Shown piece after piece: positions 1 to 8,514 of a DNA stretch of 64,000 bases (the first letter of the stretch is position 1; every line of letters begins with the position of its first letter). The position numbers and the translations under genes were made by a program. The DNA comes from Firmicutes bacterium TM09-10 (GTDB lineage Bacteria > Bacillota > Clostridia > Lachnospirales > Lachnospiraceae), in NCBI GenBank assembly GCA_003481005.1, contig QUKC01000002.1:62001-126000 (forward strand), given 5' to 3'. The notes under the pieces are model-generated. The model ran no database searches and was not told the DNA's origin. It worked only from the letters and a program-made list of their open reading frames with translations.

Positions 1-1282
1 CGGGTACTTGTAAAGCGCTGGAAATATCCTCAACCGTATAGTCGTCCAACAGCACCCTTTCGCCGCTTCGAAGGACGTTGATCGGCAACAGCAGCTCTTC
101 ACCCAGATGCTCGCCCTTTAACTGCGCCATGATATCCTGTCCGGTTAAAAGCCCTGTTACCGTAATCCGTTCTCCAAAAAAGTCGTTGCGGATCGGATGC
201 ACATGGACGCAGAGCCCCGGAAATTCTTCCTCCATCCGCCTCGCCATCCGTTCGATATAGGGTGCGACGATTCTGCCGGTTACTGTAGAAATTTCCCGCT
301 TTCTGTGATTCCAGCGCTCCATCGCGCCGCTTTTTCGAAGCTGCCGCAGGGAATCTTCAAATTCCTCCAGCAAAAGCCGTATCATGCCGACACCGTTTTC
401 CAGCTGCAGATACCCGTCGTAGTTATCCTCGTCCGGGATCTCCTCTTCCGCCAGGATATACCATTCGTCGCTGGCATGGATAAAATGCAGACCGTACTCG
501 GGAAAAAGCTTTTCCTGCCATTTGTGGATCGTCGCAAGCACCTGCTGCGCTTCTTCTTTTGTAAAGGGCTCCAGAGGATACAGCCCCTCCCGGTATTTCG
601 ACAGTCCAACCGGCACAACCGACACGCTGCGCAGATGCGGCAAATATTTCGACATGTCGGAAATGCTGCGTTCCAGCTCTGCACCGTCGTTGACTCCCTT
701 ACATAAAACGATCTGACCGTTCATCTCGATTCCCGCCTCGTAAAAGCGATCGACCTTTTTGAGCGCGTCGCCTGCAAAACGGTTGTGCAGCATCATGCAG
801 CGCAGCTCCGGATTTGTGGTCTGAAAGGAAATATTGATCGGAGACATATGATATTTGATCACACGTTCCACATCCTTGTCAGACATGTTTGTCAGCGTCA
901 CATAGTTGCCCTGCAAAAAGGAAAGACGCGAATCGTCGTCTTTAAAATACAGTGTTTCCCGCATTCCCTTCGGCATCTGGTCGATGAAACAGAAAATACA
1001 TTTGTTGCTGCAGGAACGGTAATCGTCCATCAGTCCGTTTTCAAACTCGACCCCCAGATCCTCCGCGTAATCCTTATCGATCTCCAACAGCCATTCTTCC
1101 CCGGACGGCTTGGCGATCAGCACCTCCACATACTCTTCCTCGATCATATATTGATAATCAAAAATATCTTCTACCGTTTCACCGTTGATCTCCAGCAGGC
1201 GATCTCCGGGTTCTATCCCCATCTCCTCTGCGATGCTGTCCGGTTTTACAGTTTTAATCAAATGCCCTTTTTGCTTCTTCAT
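1..1282 (-). CDS. DUF512 / PDZ-domain putative FeS protein, 3' end cut by window edge
   Basis: The reading frame starts at the ATG at 1282 (AGGAG eight bases upstream) and stays open to base 1, so the C-terminus lies outside. The N-terminus is PDZ-like (GDRLLEINGETVEDIFDYQY). A cysteine cluster RSCSNKCIFCFIDQMPKGM follows near residue 90, then the long DUF512 region. Family knowledge: these are radical-SAM-like iron-sulfur proteins of unknown substrate (TIGR03279 type), common in Clostridia and cyanobacteria. The cysteine spacing supports an FeS cluster; the reaction is unknown. The gene is divergent from prs and the two share a 180-bp promoter region. Confidence 0.88.
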   Translation of the reverse strand, partial: MKKQKGHLIKTVKPDSIAEEMGIEPGDRLLEINGETVEDIFDYQYMIEEEYVEVLIAKPSGEEWLLEIDKDYAEDLGVEFENGLMDDYRSCSNKCIFCFIDQMPKGMRETLYFKDDDSRLSFLQGNYVTLTNMSDKDVERVIKYHMSPINISFQTTNPELRCMMLHNRFAGDALKKVDRFYEAGIEMNGQIVLCKGVNDGAELERSISDMSKYLPHLRSVSVVPVGLSKYREGLYPLEPFTKEEAQQVLATIHKWQEKLFPEYGLHFIHASDEWYILAEEEIPDEDNYDGYLQLENGVGMIRLLLEEFEDSLRQLRKSGAMERWNHRKREISTVTGRIVAPYIERMARRMEEEFPGLCVHVHPIRNDFFGERITVTGLLTGQDIMAQLKGEHLGEELLLPINVLRSGERVLLDDYTVEDISSALQVP

Positions 1283-1354
1283 GAACTATCCTACTCCTGC
1301 ATGCTTTCTGATCGGAAATTCTTCTTTTTTTGAATCCAATTCCTGTACCTTCCT

Positions 1355-1383
1355 ATTTTACTAGAAAAATCCCGCTCTGTCAC
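1355..1383 (-). promoter_or_regulatory. Probable sigma-A promoter of the DUF512 gene
   Basis: On the minus strand GTGACA, a 17-nt spacer and TAAAAT are seen about 75 bases before the start codon. The -35 box is imperfect. It is back to back with the prs promoter. Confidence 0.5.
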
Positions 1384-1393
1384 GAGAAATTTC

Positions 1394-1422
1394 TTGACGC
1401 GCCAACAGGCGGATGATATAAA
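1394..1422 (+). promoter_or_regulatory. Sigma-A promoter of prs
   Basis: TTGACG (1394-1399), a 17-nt spacer and TATAAA (1417-1422). This predicts a transcript starting near 1430 with a leader of about 50 nt before the ATG at 1480. Confidence 0.75.
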
Positions 1423-1479
1423 TGAAAGGTAAATGCACTGTCTGATGAATTCCATCAGGATATAATGGAGGAAAATCAA

Positions 1480-2664
1480 ATGCCTAATTTACGCGAACTG
1501 GAAAATGCACTTCCCGTTGGCCCTCTGAAAATCATTGCGTTAAACTCCGCAGAGAAGCTCGGCAGAAATGTCAATGATTATCTCGTAACATTCCGCAGAA
1601 ATATGCGCAAGACCGTACATGACGATCCTGCATTCCGCGGCTATATCGAAAACAACTATCTGGTTGACGCCAGCTGCCCACGTTTCGGCAGTGGGGAAGG
1701 CAAGGGTGAACTACACGAATCCGTCCGCGGTACCGACCTCTATCTTCTGGTCGATGTCTGCAACCATAGCCTGACCTATTCTTTAAACGGTTATACCAAC
1801 CATATGTCTCCCGATGACCATTATCAGGACTTAAAAAGAATGATTGCCGCCGTAGAAGGTAAGGCAAAGAGAATCAATGTCATTATGCCCTTCCTGTATG
1901 AAGGCCGTCAGCACAAAAGAAGTGGCCGTGAATCTTTGGACTGTGCCTATGCACTGACAGAGCTCGCTGAAATGGGCGTTACCAACTTTATCACCTTCGA
2001 TGCGCACGACCCCAGAGTACAGAACGCAACCCCTCTGTGCGGCTTCGATAACTTTACCCCTCCGTATCAGTTCATGCGTGCCCTGCTCGACAACGTGCCG
2101 GATCTCATCATCGATAAGGATCATATGATGGTTATCAGCCCGGATGAAGGCGCACTCGACCGTACCACTTATTTTGCAAATGTGCTCGGCGTCAACATCG
2201 GTATGTTTTATAAGCGCCGCGATTACTCCGTGATCGTAAACGGCAAAAATCCCATCGTTGCACATGAATTCTTAGGAGATAATATTGACGGCAAGGATAT
2301 TGTGATCGTCGATGATATGATTTCCTCTGGCGGAAGTATGCTTGATACCGCCCGTCAGTTAAAGGAAATGAATGCAAGACGTGTCTTCATCTGTACGACC
2401 TTCGGTCTGTTCACAGACGGCATGGCTGCATTCGATGAAGCCTATGAAAAGGGATGGTTCGACAAGGTAATCACCACCAACCTCACCTACCAGATTCCCG
2501 AACTGCTCTCCCGCCCTTACTACATCGAAGCGGACATGAGCAAATTCCTGGCATCGATCATCGACTTCATGAACCACGATGTTTCCATGTCCAACGTCCT
2601 GACTCCTACCGAGAAGATCCGTACAATTCTGGAAAAATACAACAAGCGCGAGTCTTATTTATAA
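1480..2664 (+). CDS. prs: Ribose-phosphate pyrophosphokinase
   Basis: Makes PRPP from ribose-5-phosphate and ATP, the entry to nucleotide, histidine and tryptophan synthesis; cytosolic. The protein has 394 residues from MPNLRELEN, which is the longer clostridial form (classical enzymes have about 315). The PRPP-binding loop is seen as DIVIVDDMISSGGS near residues 272-285. FDAHDPRVQNA near residue 175 matches the catalytic half that binds ATP and metal. An ATG exists at 1465, but GGAGG at 1467-1471 sits inside that reading frame and is spaced 8 nt before the ATG at 1480, so 1480 is chosen. The gene is a single unit with its own promoter and a cluster of hairpins after it. Confidence 0.93.
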   Translation: MPNLRELENALPVGPLKIIALNSAEKLGRNVNDYLVTFRRNMRKTVHDDPAFRGYIENNYLVDASCPRFGSGEGKGELHESVRGTDLYLLVDVCNHSLTYSLNGYTNHMSPDDHYQDLKRMIAAVEGKAKRINVIMPFLYEGRQHKRSGRESLDCAYALTELAEMGVTNFITFDAHDPRVQNATPLCGFDNFTPPYQFMRALLDNVPDLIIDKDHMMVISPDEGALDRTTYFANVLGVNIGMFYKRRDYSVIVNGKNPIVAHEFLGDNIDGKDIVIVDDMISSGGSMLDTARQLKEMNARRVFICTTFGLFTDGMAAFDEAYEKGWFDKVITTNLTYQIPELLSRPYYIEADMSKFLASIIDFMNHDVSMSNVLTPTEKIRTILEKYNKRESYL

Positions 2665-2715
2665 ATTCCGTTATCAGACAGCTATACTGTCCGGTGTCTT
2701 TATAAAAGTGCAAAA

Positions 2716-2827
2716 GAGAATGTGCCTTGGCACATTCTCGTAGCGCGTTTTTATTTCATAGGATGCATTTTCCTATGAAATAAAAAGAGCGAACCACTGC
2801 AAGGTGCAGAATGGTTCGCTCTTTTTT
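2716..2827 (+). terminator. Triple hairpin terminator cluster after prs
   Basis: Three consecutive stem-loops are seen. GAGAATGTGCC/GGCACATTCTC is an 11-bp stem (2716-2739). TTTTTATTTCATAGGA/TCCTATGAAATAAAAA is a 16-bp stem (2748-2786). AAGAGCGAACCA/TGGTTCGCTCTT (2785-2823) is followed by a T run. The third is a standard intrinsic terminator. The second is A/T flanked on both sides and could act in both directions. Confidence 0.75.
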
Positions 2828-2835
2828 GTTCATGA

Positions 2836-2867
2836 CAATAGAATGCTCGCAGGCGTACATTCTATTG
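2836..2867. repeat. CAATAGAATG palindromic repeat, copy 1
   Basis: CAATAGAATG (2836-2845) pairs with CATTCTATTG (2858-2867) around a loop holding CTCGCAGG. CATGA lies just outside. The same element recurs at gene ends across the window, and here it sits between the convergent prs and DUF2961 genes. Confidence 0.8.
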
Positions 2868-2902
2868 TTTGCTGTCAACTACGTTCCAAAATCAGTCAGA
2901 GT

Positions 2903-3934
2903 TTACTTCATCACCATCTCTGCATCTGCAGGAAGCTCAAACGGCAGTTTTCCGGGCTTTTGCTGATACCAGAACGCCACAGAGGTATAATCATCGTATC
3001 TCGGTCCTGTCCAGCCAAGATTGTCCATTGTCATCTTAAAATTCTTCGAAAAATAAACCGGATCTTTTACATGGAAGCGGTAAAGCAAAAAGCGCTGCTG
3101 CTGGTTGTAAAACTCTTCGTTATCGCCAAGGATCGCATATAATCCTGTATACAATCCGGAGAAGGTCTGATATTTGTTCAAAATAATATCATTTCCGAAC
3201 CCGTAAGATCCGCAGAAATAATCCTCCGTACCGGTATAATTCATGGAAGGATATTTCGCACCATCAATATACATCTTGATCTCGCCTTCTACCCAGCAGG
3301 TGTTGTTGCCATTCATGCCGGAGGAAAAACATACACCGGCAAACATTCCGGGACCCTCAACGTTGTCCAGCACAGTATAGGAACGTCCTTTCTGCACCGG
3401 ATGCTCCTGTCTGTAAACTGCATGGAAATATCCGCTGTCCTCCGGAATTTCCCCGTGCCAGCCGGAAATCATATAAAACAGCGTCTGCTTCTGCTCTCCT
3501 CTGTTTTCCATTGTAATTTTACAATGCTTGTAAAAAGGCATCTCCCAGTAGCTGTTATAGCCGCGTCCCGGTGCAGTCAGCATCGTTGCAGCGTTCAATA
3601 CAACATACTTTCCATCCCTGTCCTTGAAATTCTCATCATAAGCACATCCGAAAAATGCGGAAATCGGTGCTTCTACCGAAGGGAACTCCTCATTATCCCA
3701 ATAGATTCTCATCACAAAGGAATGTCCCACATAGCCGGTAAACCAGATATGCGTAATCATACCCGGTCCGTCGGTATCGCATAAAACAACCGTTTCTCCC
3801 GGCTCAATATCGATACAGGGACGCAATTTTTCGCAGTCCTTTGCATGCGTGCCGCCTTCTCTGGTTCCTGTTGGATTCTCTGCGGAAAACCCAAAACTCT
3901 CTCTCTGCCTGATCTGAAAAAGTGATGTCTCCAT
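2903..3934 (-). CDS. DUF2961 family protein (GH172-type glycoside hydrolase)
   Basis: The protein has 343 residues with no signal peptide, so it is probably cytosolic. The fold is that of DUF2961: WFTGYVGHSFVMRIYWD near the N-terminus and the conserved NYTGTEDYFCGSYGF block around residues 229-245. Family knowledge: DUF2961 proteins are now classed as GH172, acting on alpha-D-fructofuranosides, difructose anhydrides or alpha-D-arabinofuranosides, with two catalytic glutamates. The Glu of GTEDYF is a good candidate for one of them. No transporter or regulator is adjacent, so the substrate cannot be read from context. AAAGGGAG precedes the ATG. Convergent with prs. Confidence 0.82.
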   Translation of the reverse strand: METSLFQIRQRESFGFSAENPTGTREGGTHAKDCEKLRPCIDIEPGETVVLCDTDGPGMITHIWFTGYVGHSFVMRIYWDNEEFPSVEAPISAFFGCAYDENFKDRDGKYVVLNAATMLTAPGRGYNSYWEMPFYKHCKITMENRGEQKQTLFYMISGWHGEIPEDSGYFHAVYRQEHPVQKGRSYTVLDNVEGPGMFAGVCFSSGMNGNNTCWVEGEIKMYIDGAKYPSMNYTGTEDYFCGSYGFGNDIILNKYQTFSGLYTGLYAILGDNEEFYNQQQRFLLYRFHVKDPVYFSKNFKMTMDNLGWTGPRYDDYTSVAFWYQQKPGKLPFELPADAEMVMK

Positions 3935-4103
3935 ATCAAAATCTCCCTTTCGCTGCTCTTTTGTATTCCTTTTCCGTTTTACAGCTTATGCTTATTATAT
4001 CTGATTTGCTCTTATCTGAAAAGGGATAACTTGCATTTCAAAATCGGAAATTAGCAGGAAAACAGCAAAATCTATAGTTTTAAAAAGGACACAGAAAACT
4101 CCT

Positions 4104-4132
4104 TTGCAAAACACCTCCGGACGAGTTATACT
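4104..4132 (+). promoter_or_regulatory. Sigma-A promoter of the NYN gene
   Basis: TTGCAA (4104-4109), 17-nt spacer, TATACT (4127-4132), with the start codon at 4157. The leader is only about 18 nt long. Confidence 0.65.
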
Positions 4133-4156
4133 GAAAGAAAAACGGGAGTGTCATAC

Positions 4157-5158
4157 ATGGACCAGAATGAATCCAAAATGCAGATCGCAGTACTGATCGA
4201 TTCAGAAAACGTCAGTTCCAGATATGCATCTATCATTTTTAATGAAATCGAAACCTACGGCTTTGCCACTTATCGCCGCATCTACGGTAACTGGACAAAA
4301 AATAACGGCTGGAGTGAAAATATTCTTCTGGAGAATTCCATCACGCCGATTCAGCAGTTTAACTATACCTCGGGCAAAAATTCTTCCGACATGACGATGG
4401 TCATCGACGCGATGGACATCCTCTATTCCGGCAATGTAGACGGTTTCTGTCTCGTCACCAGCGACAGCGATTTTACCCGGCTCGCCATGCGCCTGCGGGA
4501 AGCCAATATGTACGTGATTGGTATGGGAGAATCCAAAACCCCTGCCGCCCTCACAAAAGCGTGCAACAAATTCATCCATCTGAATCTGATTTTTGAAGCA
4601 AGTGTTACCCTTTCCGAAAGTCAGACCGCCGAACTGCATGAAGACTTTTCCTCCGACCGCAGCGTCAAAGCGAATGCAGTTACCCCCATCGCTGATATCG
4701 AAGAAGCCATCATTTCTGTCATCAACGATAATGAAAACAAAGGGAAACTCACCTATATGGGAGAAATCGGCAGCCGTTTAAACAGCAAATTCACCGATTT
4801 CGATGTCCGCAACTACGGATATACCAAGCTCTTAACATTTATTCAGGACAAATGCGCCAAGCTCGAGCTGGTGAAAGAAAATTCCTCTTATTATGTGAAA
4901 GTCCGCGAAATAAACAATGTTTCCGAAATGCAGAAGGAAGTAACGGATCTCATTGAGAAAAGCGGCGGCAGTGTGGATAATCTCTCTGTCATCTACGACT
5001 GCCTGAAAAAGAAGCATCCGGACTTTGACCTAAAGGATTACGGCTACAGCCGCCTGTCCAGCTTTTTACGCAGCATGGGCAATATTTCCGTCCGTGGAAA
5101 CGCTGTTACCCTAAAGGATGCAGCAAAGCAAAAGACTCGAAAAAAAACAAAACAATAG
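4157..5158 (+). CDS. NYN-domain ribonuclease with two OST-HTH (LOTUS) domains
   Basis: 333 residues. Residues 8-145 form a NYN (PIN-like) nuclease domain; the acidic metal-binding residues show as VLIDSENV (Asp15), SSDMTMVIDAMD near 78-89 and LVTSDSDFT near 99-107. Two OST-HTH/LOTUS repeats follow, each ending in a similar motif: YGYTKLLTFIQD near 215 and YGYSRLSSFLRS near 295. Family knowledge: bacterial NYN-LOTUS proteins are thought to bind structured or G-quadruplex RNA and cut it; no target is known here. GGGAG eight bases before the ATG at 4157 decides against the GTG at 4148. The stop codon TAG lies inside a CAATAGAATG repeat. The C-terminus is lysine-rich (KQKTRKKTKQ). Confidence 0.88.
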   Translation: MDQNESKMQIAVLIDSENVSSRYASIIFNEIETYGFATYRRIYGNWTKNNGWSENILLENSITPIQQFNYTSGKNSSDMTMVIDAMDILYSGNVDGFCLVTSDSDFTRLAMRLREANMYVIGMGESKTPAALTKACNKFIHLNLIFEASVTLSESQTAELHEDFSSDRSVKANAVTPIADIEEAIISVINDNENKGKLTYMGEIGSRLNSKFTDFDVRNYGYTKLLTFIQDKCAKLELVKENSSYYVKVREINNVSEMQKEVTDLIEKSGGSVDNLSVIYDCLKKKHPDFDLKDYGYSRLSSFLRSMGNISVRGNAVTLKDAAKQKTRKKTKQ

Positions 5159-5187
5159 AATGCACATTTCGCGAATCTTCTATTATC
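5153..5187. repeat. CAATAGAATG palindromic repeat, copy 2 (degenerate)
   Basis: CAATAGAATGC begins at 5153 and an imperfect right arm (TCTTCTATTATC) ends at 5187. The TAG at 5156-5158 inside the left arm is the stop codon of the NYN gene. Confidence 0.65.
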
Positions 5188-5196
5188 ACGAACTAT

Positions 5197-5221
5197 GAGA
5201 AACACGCTCCGCGAGTTTCTC
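5197..5221. repeat. Small palindrome in the convergent gap
   Basis: GAGAAAC and GTTTCTC flank an inner CGCTCCGCG, giving a compact hairpin between two copies of the CAATAGAATG repeat. No T run follows. Function unknown. Confidence 0.5.
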
Positions 5222-5285
5222 AAGTTATCGCGGCAGTCGCCAAGGTCTCGTGCAAGCACGGACTTTGGCTCGTTGCACGCGTAAA

Positions 5286-5318
5286 CAATAGAATGCACGC
5301 TCTGCGAGCATTCTATTG
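5286..5318. repeat. CAATAGAATG palindromic repeat, copy 3 (best-formed copy)
   Basis: CAATAGAATGC (5286-5296) and GCATTCTATTG (5308-5318) form a perfect 11-bp stem around ACGCTCTGCGA, followed directly by TCATGA. Confidence 0.85.
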
Positions 5319-5326
5319 TCATGAAT

Positions 5327-5384
5327 AAAAACGTCCGGCAAAATGCCCTGGGATTTTTCCCATCTGCATTCTACCGGACGTTTT
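5327..5384. terminator. Bidirectional terminator between NYN and kinase-like genes
   Basis: AAAACGTCCGG (5327-5337) pairs with CCGGACGTTTT (5373-5383). An A run on the left and a T run on the right let it serve both convergent genes. The loop is long (about 35 nt). Confidence 0.7.
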
Positions 5385-5394
5385 TCAGATCGTC

Positions 5395-6006
5395 TCAGGC
5401 TTCTTGAACGGATTCTGCTATCCGCTCTTTAATATAACTTTCCAGGAAATCCGCCGTCTTTTCAATCCCCATCCGGCTGCTGTTGATGCTCAGATCATAA
5501 TTACGGGAATCTCCCCATTTTCCCTTTACGTAATAGTTGTGGTACATCTTACGCTGGCGATCCTGCTTTTCGATCATATTCTTCGCTTCTTTCTCCGTCA
5601 GGTTGTGAAGCTTCATAATACGCGCAGTCTTGACCGGAATATCGCCCAGCACGAAAATCGTGATCAATCCTGGGGTTCCTGCAAGTTTTGTTTCCGAGCA
5701 GCGTCCTACAACGACAAAGGATTCTCCCTCATCTGCTTTTTTCTTCAGATACTCGAACTGCATCTGCGCGATATTTTCTTCTGCAGAGGTCGAATACTCC
5801 CTTACCCTTCTGGAAAACAGGATGTTTCTGGGCACTTCATCATAACGGTGCAGCGTTTTGGCGTCTACGTTTCTCTCCTGCGCAATAGATTCCAGAATAT
5901 TGCTGTCGTACAAAGGCAGATCAAACCTTTTTGCCAGAGTCTCCGCAATCACATGTCCGCCGCTTCCAAATTCCCGTCCTACAGAAATAATCAGCTGTTT
6001 CTTCAT
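5395..6006 (-). CDS. Cytidylate kinase-like family protein
   Basis: 203 residues. The P-loop region reads ISVGREFGSGGHVIAE near residues 6-20, which is the altered Walker A of the cytidylate-kinase-like family (PF13189) rather than a classical GxxGxGKT. A lid-like stretch DRQRKMYHNYYVKGKWGD lies near residues 150-167. Family knowledge: such proteins are common in Clostridia and their substrate is not established, although a nucleotide kinase role is assumed. Two starts are possible. GGAGG is 9 nt before the ATG at 6006 but only 3 nt before the ATG at 6012, so 6006 is chosen. It is followed by a shared terminator with the convergent NYN gene. Confidence 0.83.
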   Translation of the reverse strand: MKKQLIISVGREFGSGGHVIAETLAKRFDLPLYDSNILESIAQERNVDAKTLHRYDEVPRNILFSRRVREYSTSAEENIAQMQFEYLKKKADEGESFVVVGRCSETKLAGTPGLITIFVLGDIPVKTARIMKLHNLTEKEAKNMIEKQDRQRKMYHNYYVKGKWGDSRNYDLSINSSRMGIEKTADFLESYIKERIAESVQEA

Positions 6007-6102
6007 ACACATACCCCTCCGTTACCCCTTATATTTTTCGTTTCGGAGAATTCCGTTTTGCCGCAGGCAAAAAACTCCCTCCGGCAAAACAGGATTCTGC
6101 TT

Positions 6103-7455
6103 TTAGAAATATCTCAGGAAAATGCAAACCATCGAAATCGAAATGACAATGATCGTCGCAGGTGCCGCATATTTACAGTAATATCCCCATCCAATCGGAT
6201 AGCCTTGCTTGGTCGCGACGGAAATTCCAACAACGTTTGCAGATGCGCCAATCGGTGTTGCGCTGCCGCCGATATCGGTTCCCATGGAAAGTGTCCACGC
6301 CAGCGTACTCAAATCTATGCCCTGCATCGCCGACAGCGTCTGGATGACCGGAATCATCGTCGCAGCAAACGGAATATTGTCAACAAATGCACTTGCAATT
6401 GCGGATATCCAGAGAATAATCGCGCACATCAGCATGCCGTTGGAGCCGCTCAATTTACTGATCAGACCGGCGATTTCTTCCAGTACGCCCGTCTGCTCCA
6501 ATCCGCCGACTACAACAAACAGACCAATAAAGAATAAAAGCGTCTTATAGTCTACTTTGGAAAGCAGCTCTTTTGCATCCTTATACTGTGTCACAAGTGT
6601 CAAAATCGCAATAAACGTACCGATAAACGCAACGGTCAGCCCCGTCTGCGCATGGGTTACCAAAAGGACAACTGCCAGCAGGAAAATGACACAGCTCTTT
6701 GCAAACTCACCTTTATCTGTAATCGCTTCCTTCGGATCAGGATAAGAAGTAATCTGAACCGCTGCACCCTGTCCGGCCAGTTCCTTATGAAAGCATAAGT
6801 AAAAATAAATCACGATGACAACCAGCGAAATCAGAGCGATAAAGCCGGTGTTGGAAATAAATTCACCGAAAGTATATCCCAGGGATGTGCCGATGATAAT
6901 GTTGGGCGGGTCTCCACACATCGTTGCCGAACCGCCAAGGTTCGCACAGAAAATTTCCGACAGAATAATCGGAACCGGATTACACTTGAGCGTCTGCGCC
7001 AGCTCCAGCGTAACTGCCGCCAAAAACAGGATGACTGTAATACTGTCGATGAACATCGCCAGTACAAAAGACATCAGCATAAACGTGATAAATACCGGAA
7101 TCGTGCGATATTTTACCAGCTTTGCGATCTCCAGACAGAGCCAGCGGAAAAATCCTGCCTTTCCCATTCCCTCTACCATGATCATCATACCTAAAATGAA
7201 AATGATGGTAGACCAGTTAATTCCGGATGAAGATGCCTCTCCTTCCGCTGCCGTGTACCAGAAGCTTGCCTGAAAGATGCTTTTCACATTCAGCGTTTCC
7301 ACAATCGCATCCTTACTGTGCATGCCCAGTCCAAACACCAGTACGATCATCAAAAGTCCACAACCAAGGGACACATACTGCCGCTCGATTTTGTCCATGA
7401 CAATCAGGACAAACATCACTACGAAAATCAGAACTGCCAATATATGCGGTGCCAT
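6103..7455 (-). CDS. SLC13 / ArsB-NhaD (ion transporter superfamily) membrane transporter
   Basis: 450 residues, about 11-12 hydrophobic segments. The two inverted halves each carry the family motif: GGSATMCGDPPNIIIG near residue 180 and GGSATPIGASANVVG near residue 400. The helix-breaking pairs fit the ion transporter superfamily that includes NhaD Na+/H+ antiporters, ArsB and dicarboxylate carriers. Which ion or acid is moved cannot be told from the sequence. The gene stands alone. A TATAAT box lies at 7488-7493 on the minus strand with only a weak -35. GGAGGG precedes the start. The final residues FLRYF mark a short cytoplasmic end. Confidence 0.85.
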   Translation of the reverse strand: MAPHILAVLIFVVMFVLIVMDKIERQYVSLGCGLLMIVLVFGLGMHSKDAIVETLNVKSIFQASFWYTAAEGEASSSGINWSTIIFILGMMIMVEGMGKAGFFRWLCLEIAKLVKYRTIPVFITFMLMSFVLAMFIDSITVILFLAAVTLELAQTLKCNPVPIILSEIFCANLGGSATMCGDPPNIIIGTSLGYTFGEFISNTGFIALISLVVIVIYFYLCFHKELAGQGAAVQITSYPDPKEAITDKGEFAKSCVIFLLAVVLLVTHAQTGLTVAFIGTFIAILTLVTQYKDAKELLSKVDYKTLLFFIGLFVVVGGLEQTGVLEEIAGLISKLSGSNGMLMCAIILWISAIASAFVDNIPFAATMIPVIQTLSAMQGIDLSTLAWTLSMGTDIGGSATPIGASANVVGISVATKQGYPIGWGYYCKYAAPATIIVISISMVCIFLRYF

Positions 7456-7658
7456 TTTCGTTCCCTCCTCTCATATTCTCTTTTGACATTATAATGCATT
7501 TTTCGAGGAAGCATAATTGATACTTTGCACAATAAATTCAATAAAAATTCAGCATTTTCCCAGTTCTCTTAACATTCTTCTGGACAATTTGACATAGCAC
7601 GTCAACTCTGCATAAACCCTTCTCTGCTTCCAGAGCATGAACTGCCGTCTCTTTTCCT

Positions 7659-8504
7659 TCACTCCATCGGAACTGCAATCCCGATCAGCGTGTCCTCCGC
7701 CAACTGATAGGCAATCTCCTCTTCCCAGTTTAAATCAGCTGTTTTTTGTGAAAAGTGAAGCTTTAACATCGCCTGATCTTTTGGCGCAGAACCGGCGTTT
7801 TTCAATGCCGCCAAAAACAGCTGATATTCCGGATCCGTAATCAGGTACAGCTCTGTCATCTCCCCTGCGGTTTCGCCATAAAAATACCAGTCCTCAAATT
7901 CACAGTGCGGATTGAAAAAAACAAACGCATTGTCCGCCTGATAAAAACCGTGCCTGTCCTTTGCAGAAGCTTTTTTCGCAGGCAGATTGTTAAAATCGTC
8001 TTCCGTATTATGTGGTGTACCTGCATCTGTGCTGCCTGCTGCAGTCCCGTCAGATTCTGCCCAGGGGATATCGTTCCCACCCATAAGCTCCGGGACCAGG
8101 TCTTTCGCAGACTCATACAAACGTCCAAAACGTTCCAGTTCCCTGCACAGCGGCAGCAACTCCTCGCCAAGCTCTGTCAAATGGAAACGAACATCGTCTG
8201 TCCGATGGGCTCTCTCCTGAAGCATCCCGAATACATCGGTATCCGACAGGTCTTCCATTCCTCCCGGTTTTCCGTCTGCGGACACAACGATTGCCGCCGT
8301 GCTCTCTTTTTCTGCGGACACCAGCCCGACAGCCTGCAGCACACAAAGCTCTGTCCCCACGCCCTGCTCGTCTTCGCCCATACATCCCGCCAACTGTTTT
8401 TCGGACATCGGCTCTTTTTTTAATAAAAATACGATCTGCAGACGGCTGCCGCTCAAAAGCTTCGCCGCCTGCAAACCGGACTTCCATACGTTTTCTGTAT
8501 TCAT
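7659..8504 (-). CDS. Hypothetical protein, winged-helix-like N-terminus, in two-component operon
   Basis: 281 residues, acidic, no signal peptide or membrane segment. I do not recognise the family. Residues 8-60 (LQAAKLLSGSRLQIVFLL onwards) resemble a winged helix, with a likely continuation near RFHLTELGEELLPL around residue 108. A low-complexity linker follows near 145-175, and then a C-terminal part rich in aromatic residues (FEDWYFYGETAGEMTELYLI). It starts 10 bases after the sensor kinase stop, so it is probably the last gene of the regulator-kinase operon. It may be an accessory or output protein of that system; this is inferred from position only. Confidence 0.6.
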   Translation of the reverse strand: MNTENVWKSGLQAAKLLSGSRLQIVFLLKKEPMSEKQLAGCMGEDEQGVGTELCVLQAVGLVSAEKESTAAIVVSADGKPGGMEDLSDTDVFGMLQERAHRTDDVRFHLTELGEELLPLCRELERFGRLYESAKDLVPELMGGNDIPWAESDGTAAGSTDAGTPHNTEDDFNNLPAKKASAKDRHGFYQADNAFVFFNPHCEFEDWYFYGETAGEMTELYLITDPEYQLFLAALKNAGSAPKDQAMLKLHFSQKTADLNWEEEIAYQLAEDTLIGIAVPME

Positions 8505-8514
8505 CCTGTAAGGC

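Noticed and set aside
5404..6537. Plus-strand open frame of 377 codons
   Set aside because: It is antisense to two well-supported genes (the cytidylate-kinase-like gene and the transporter) and has no recognisable domain.
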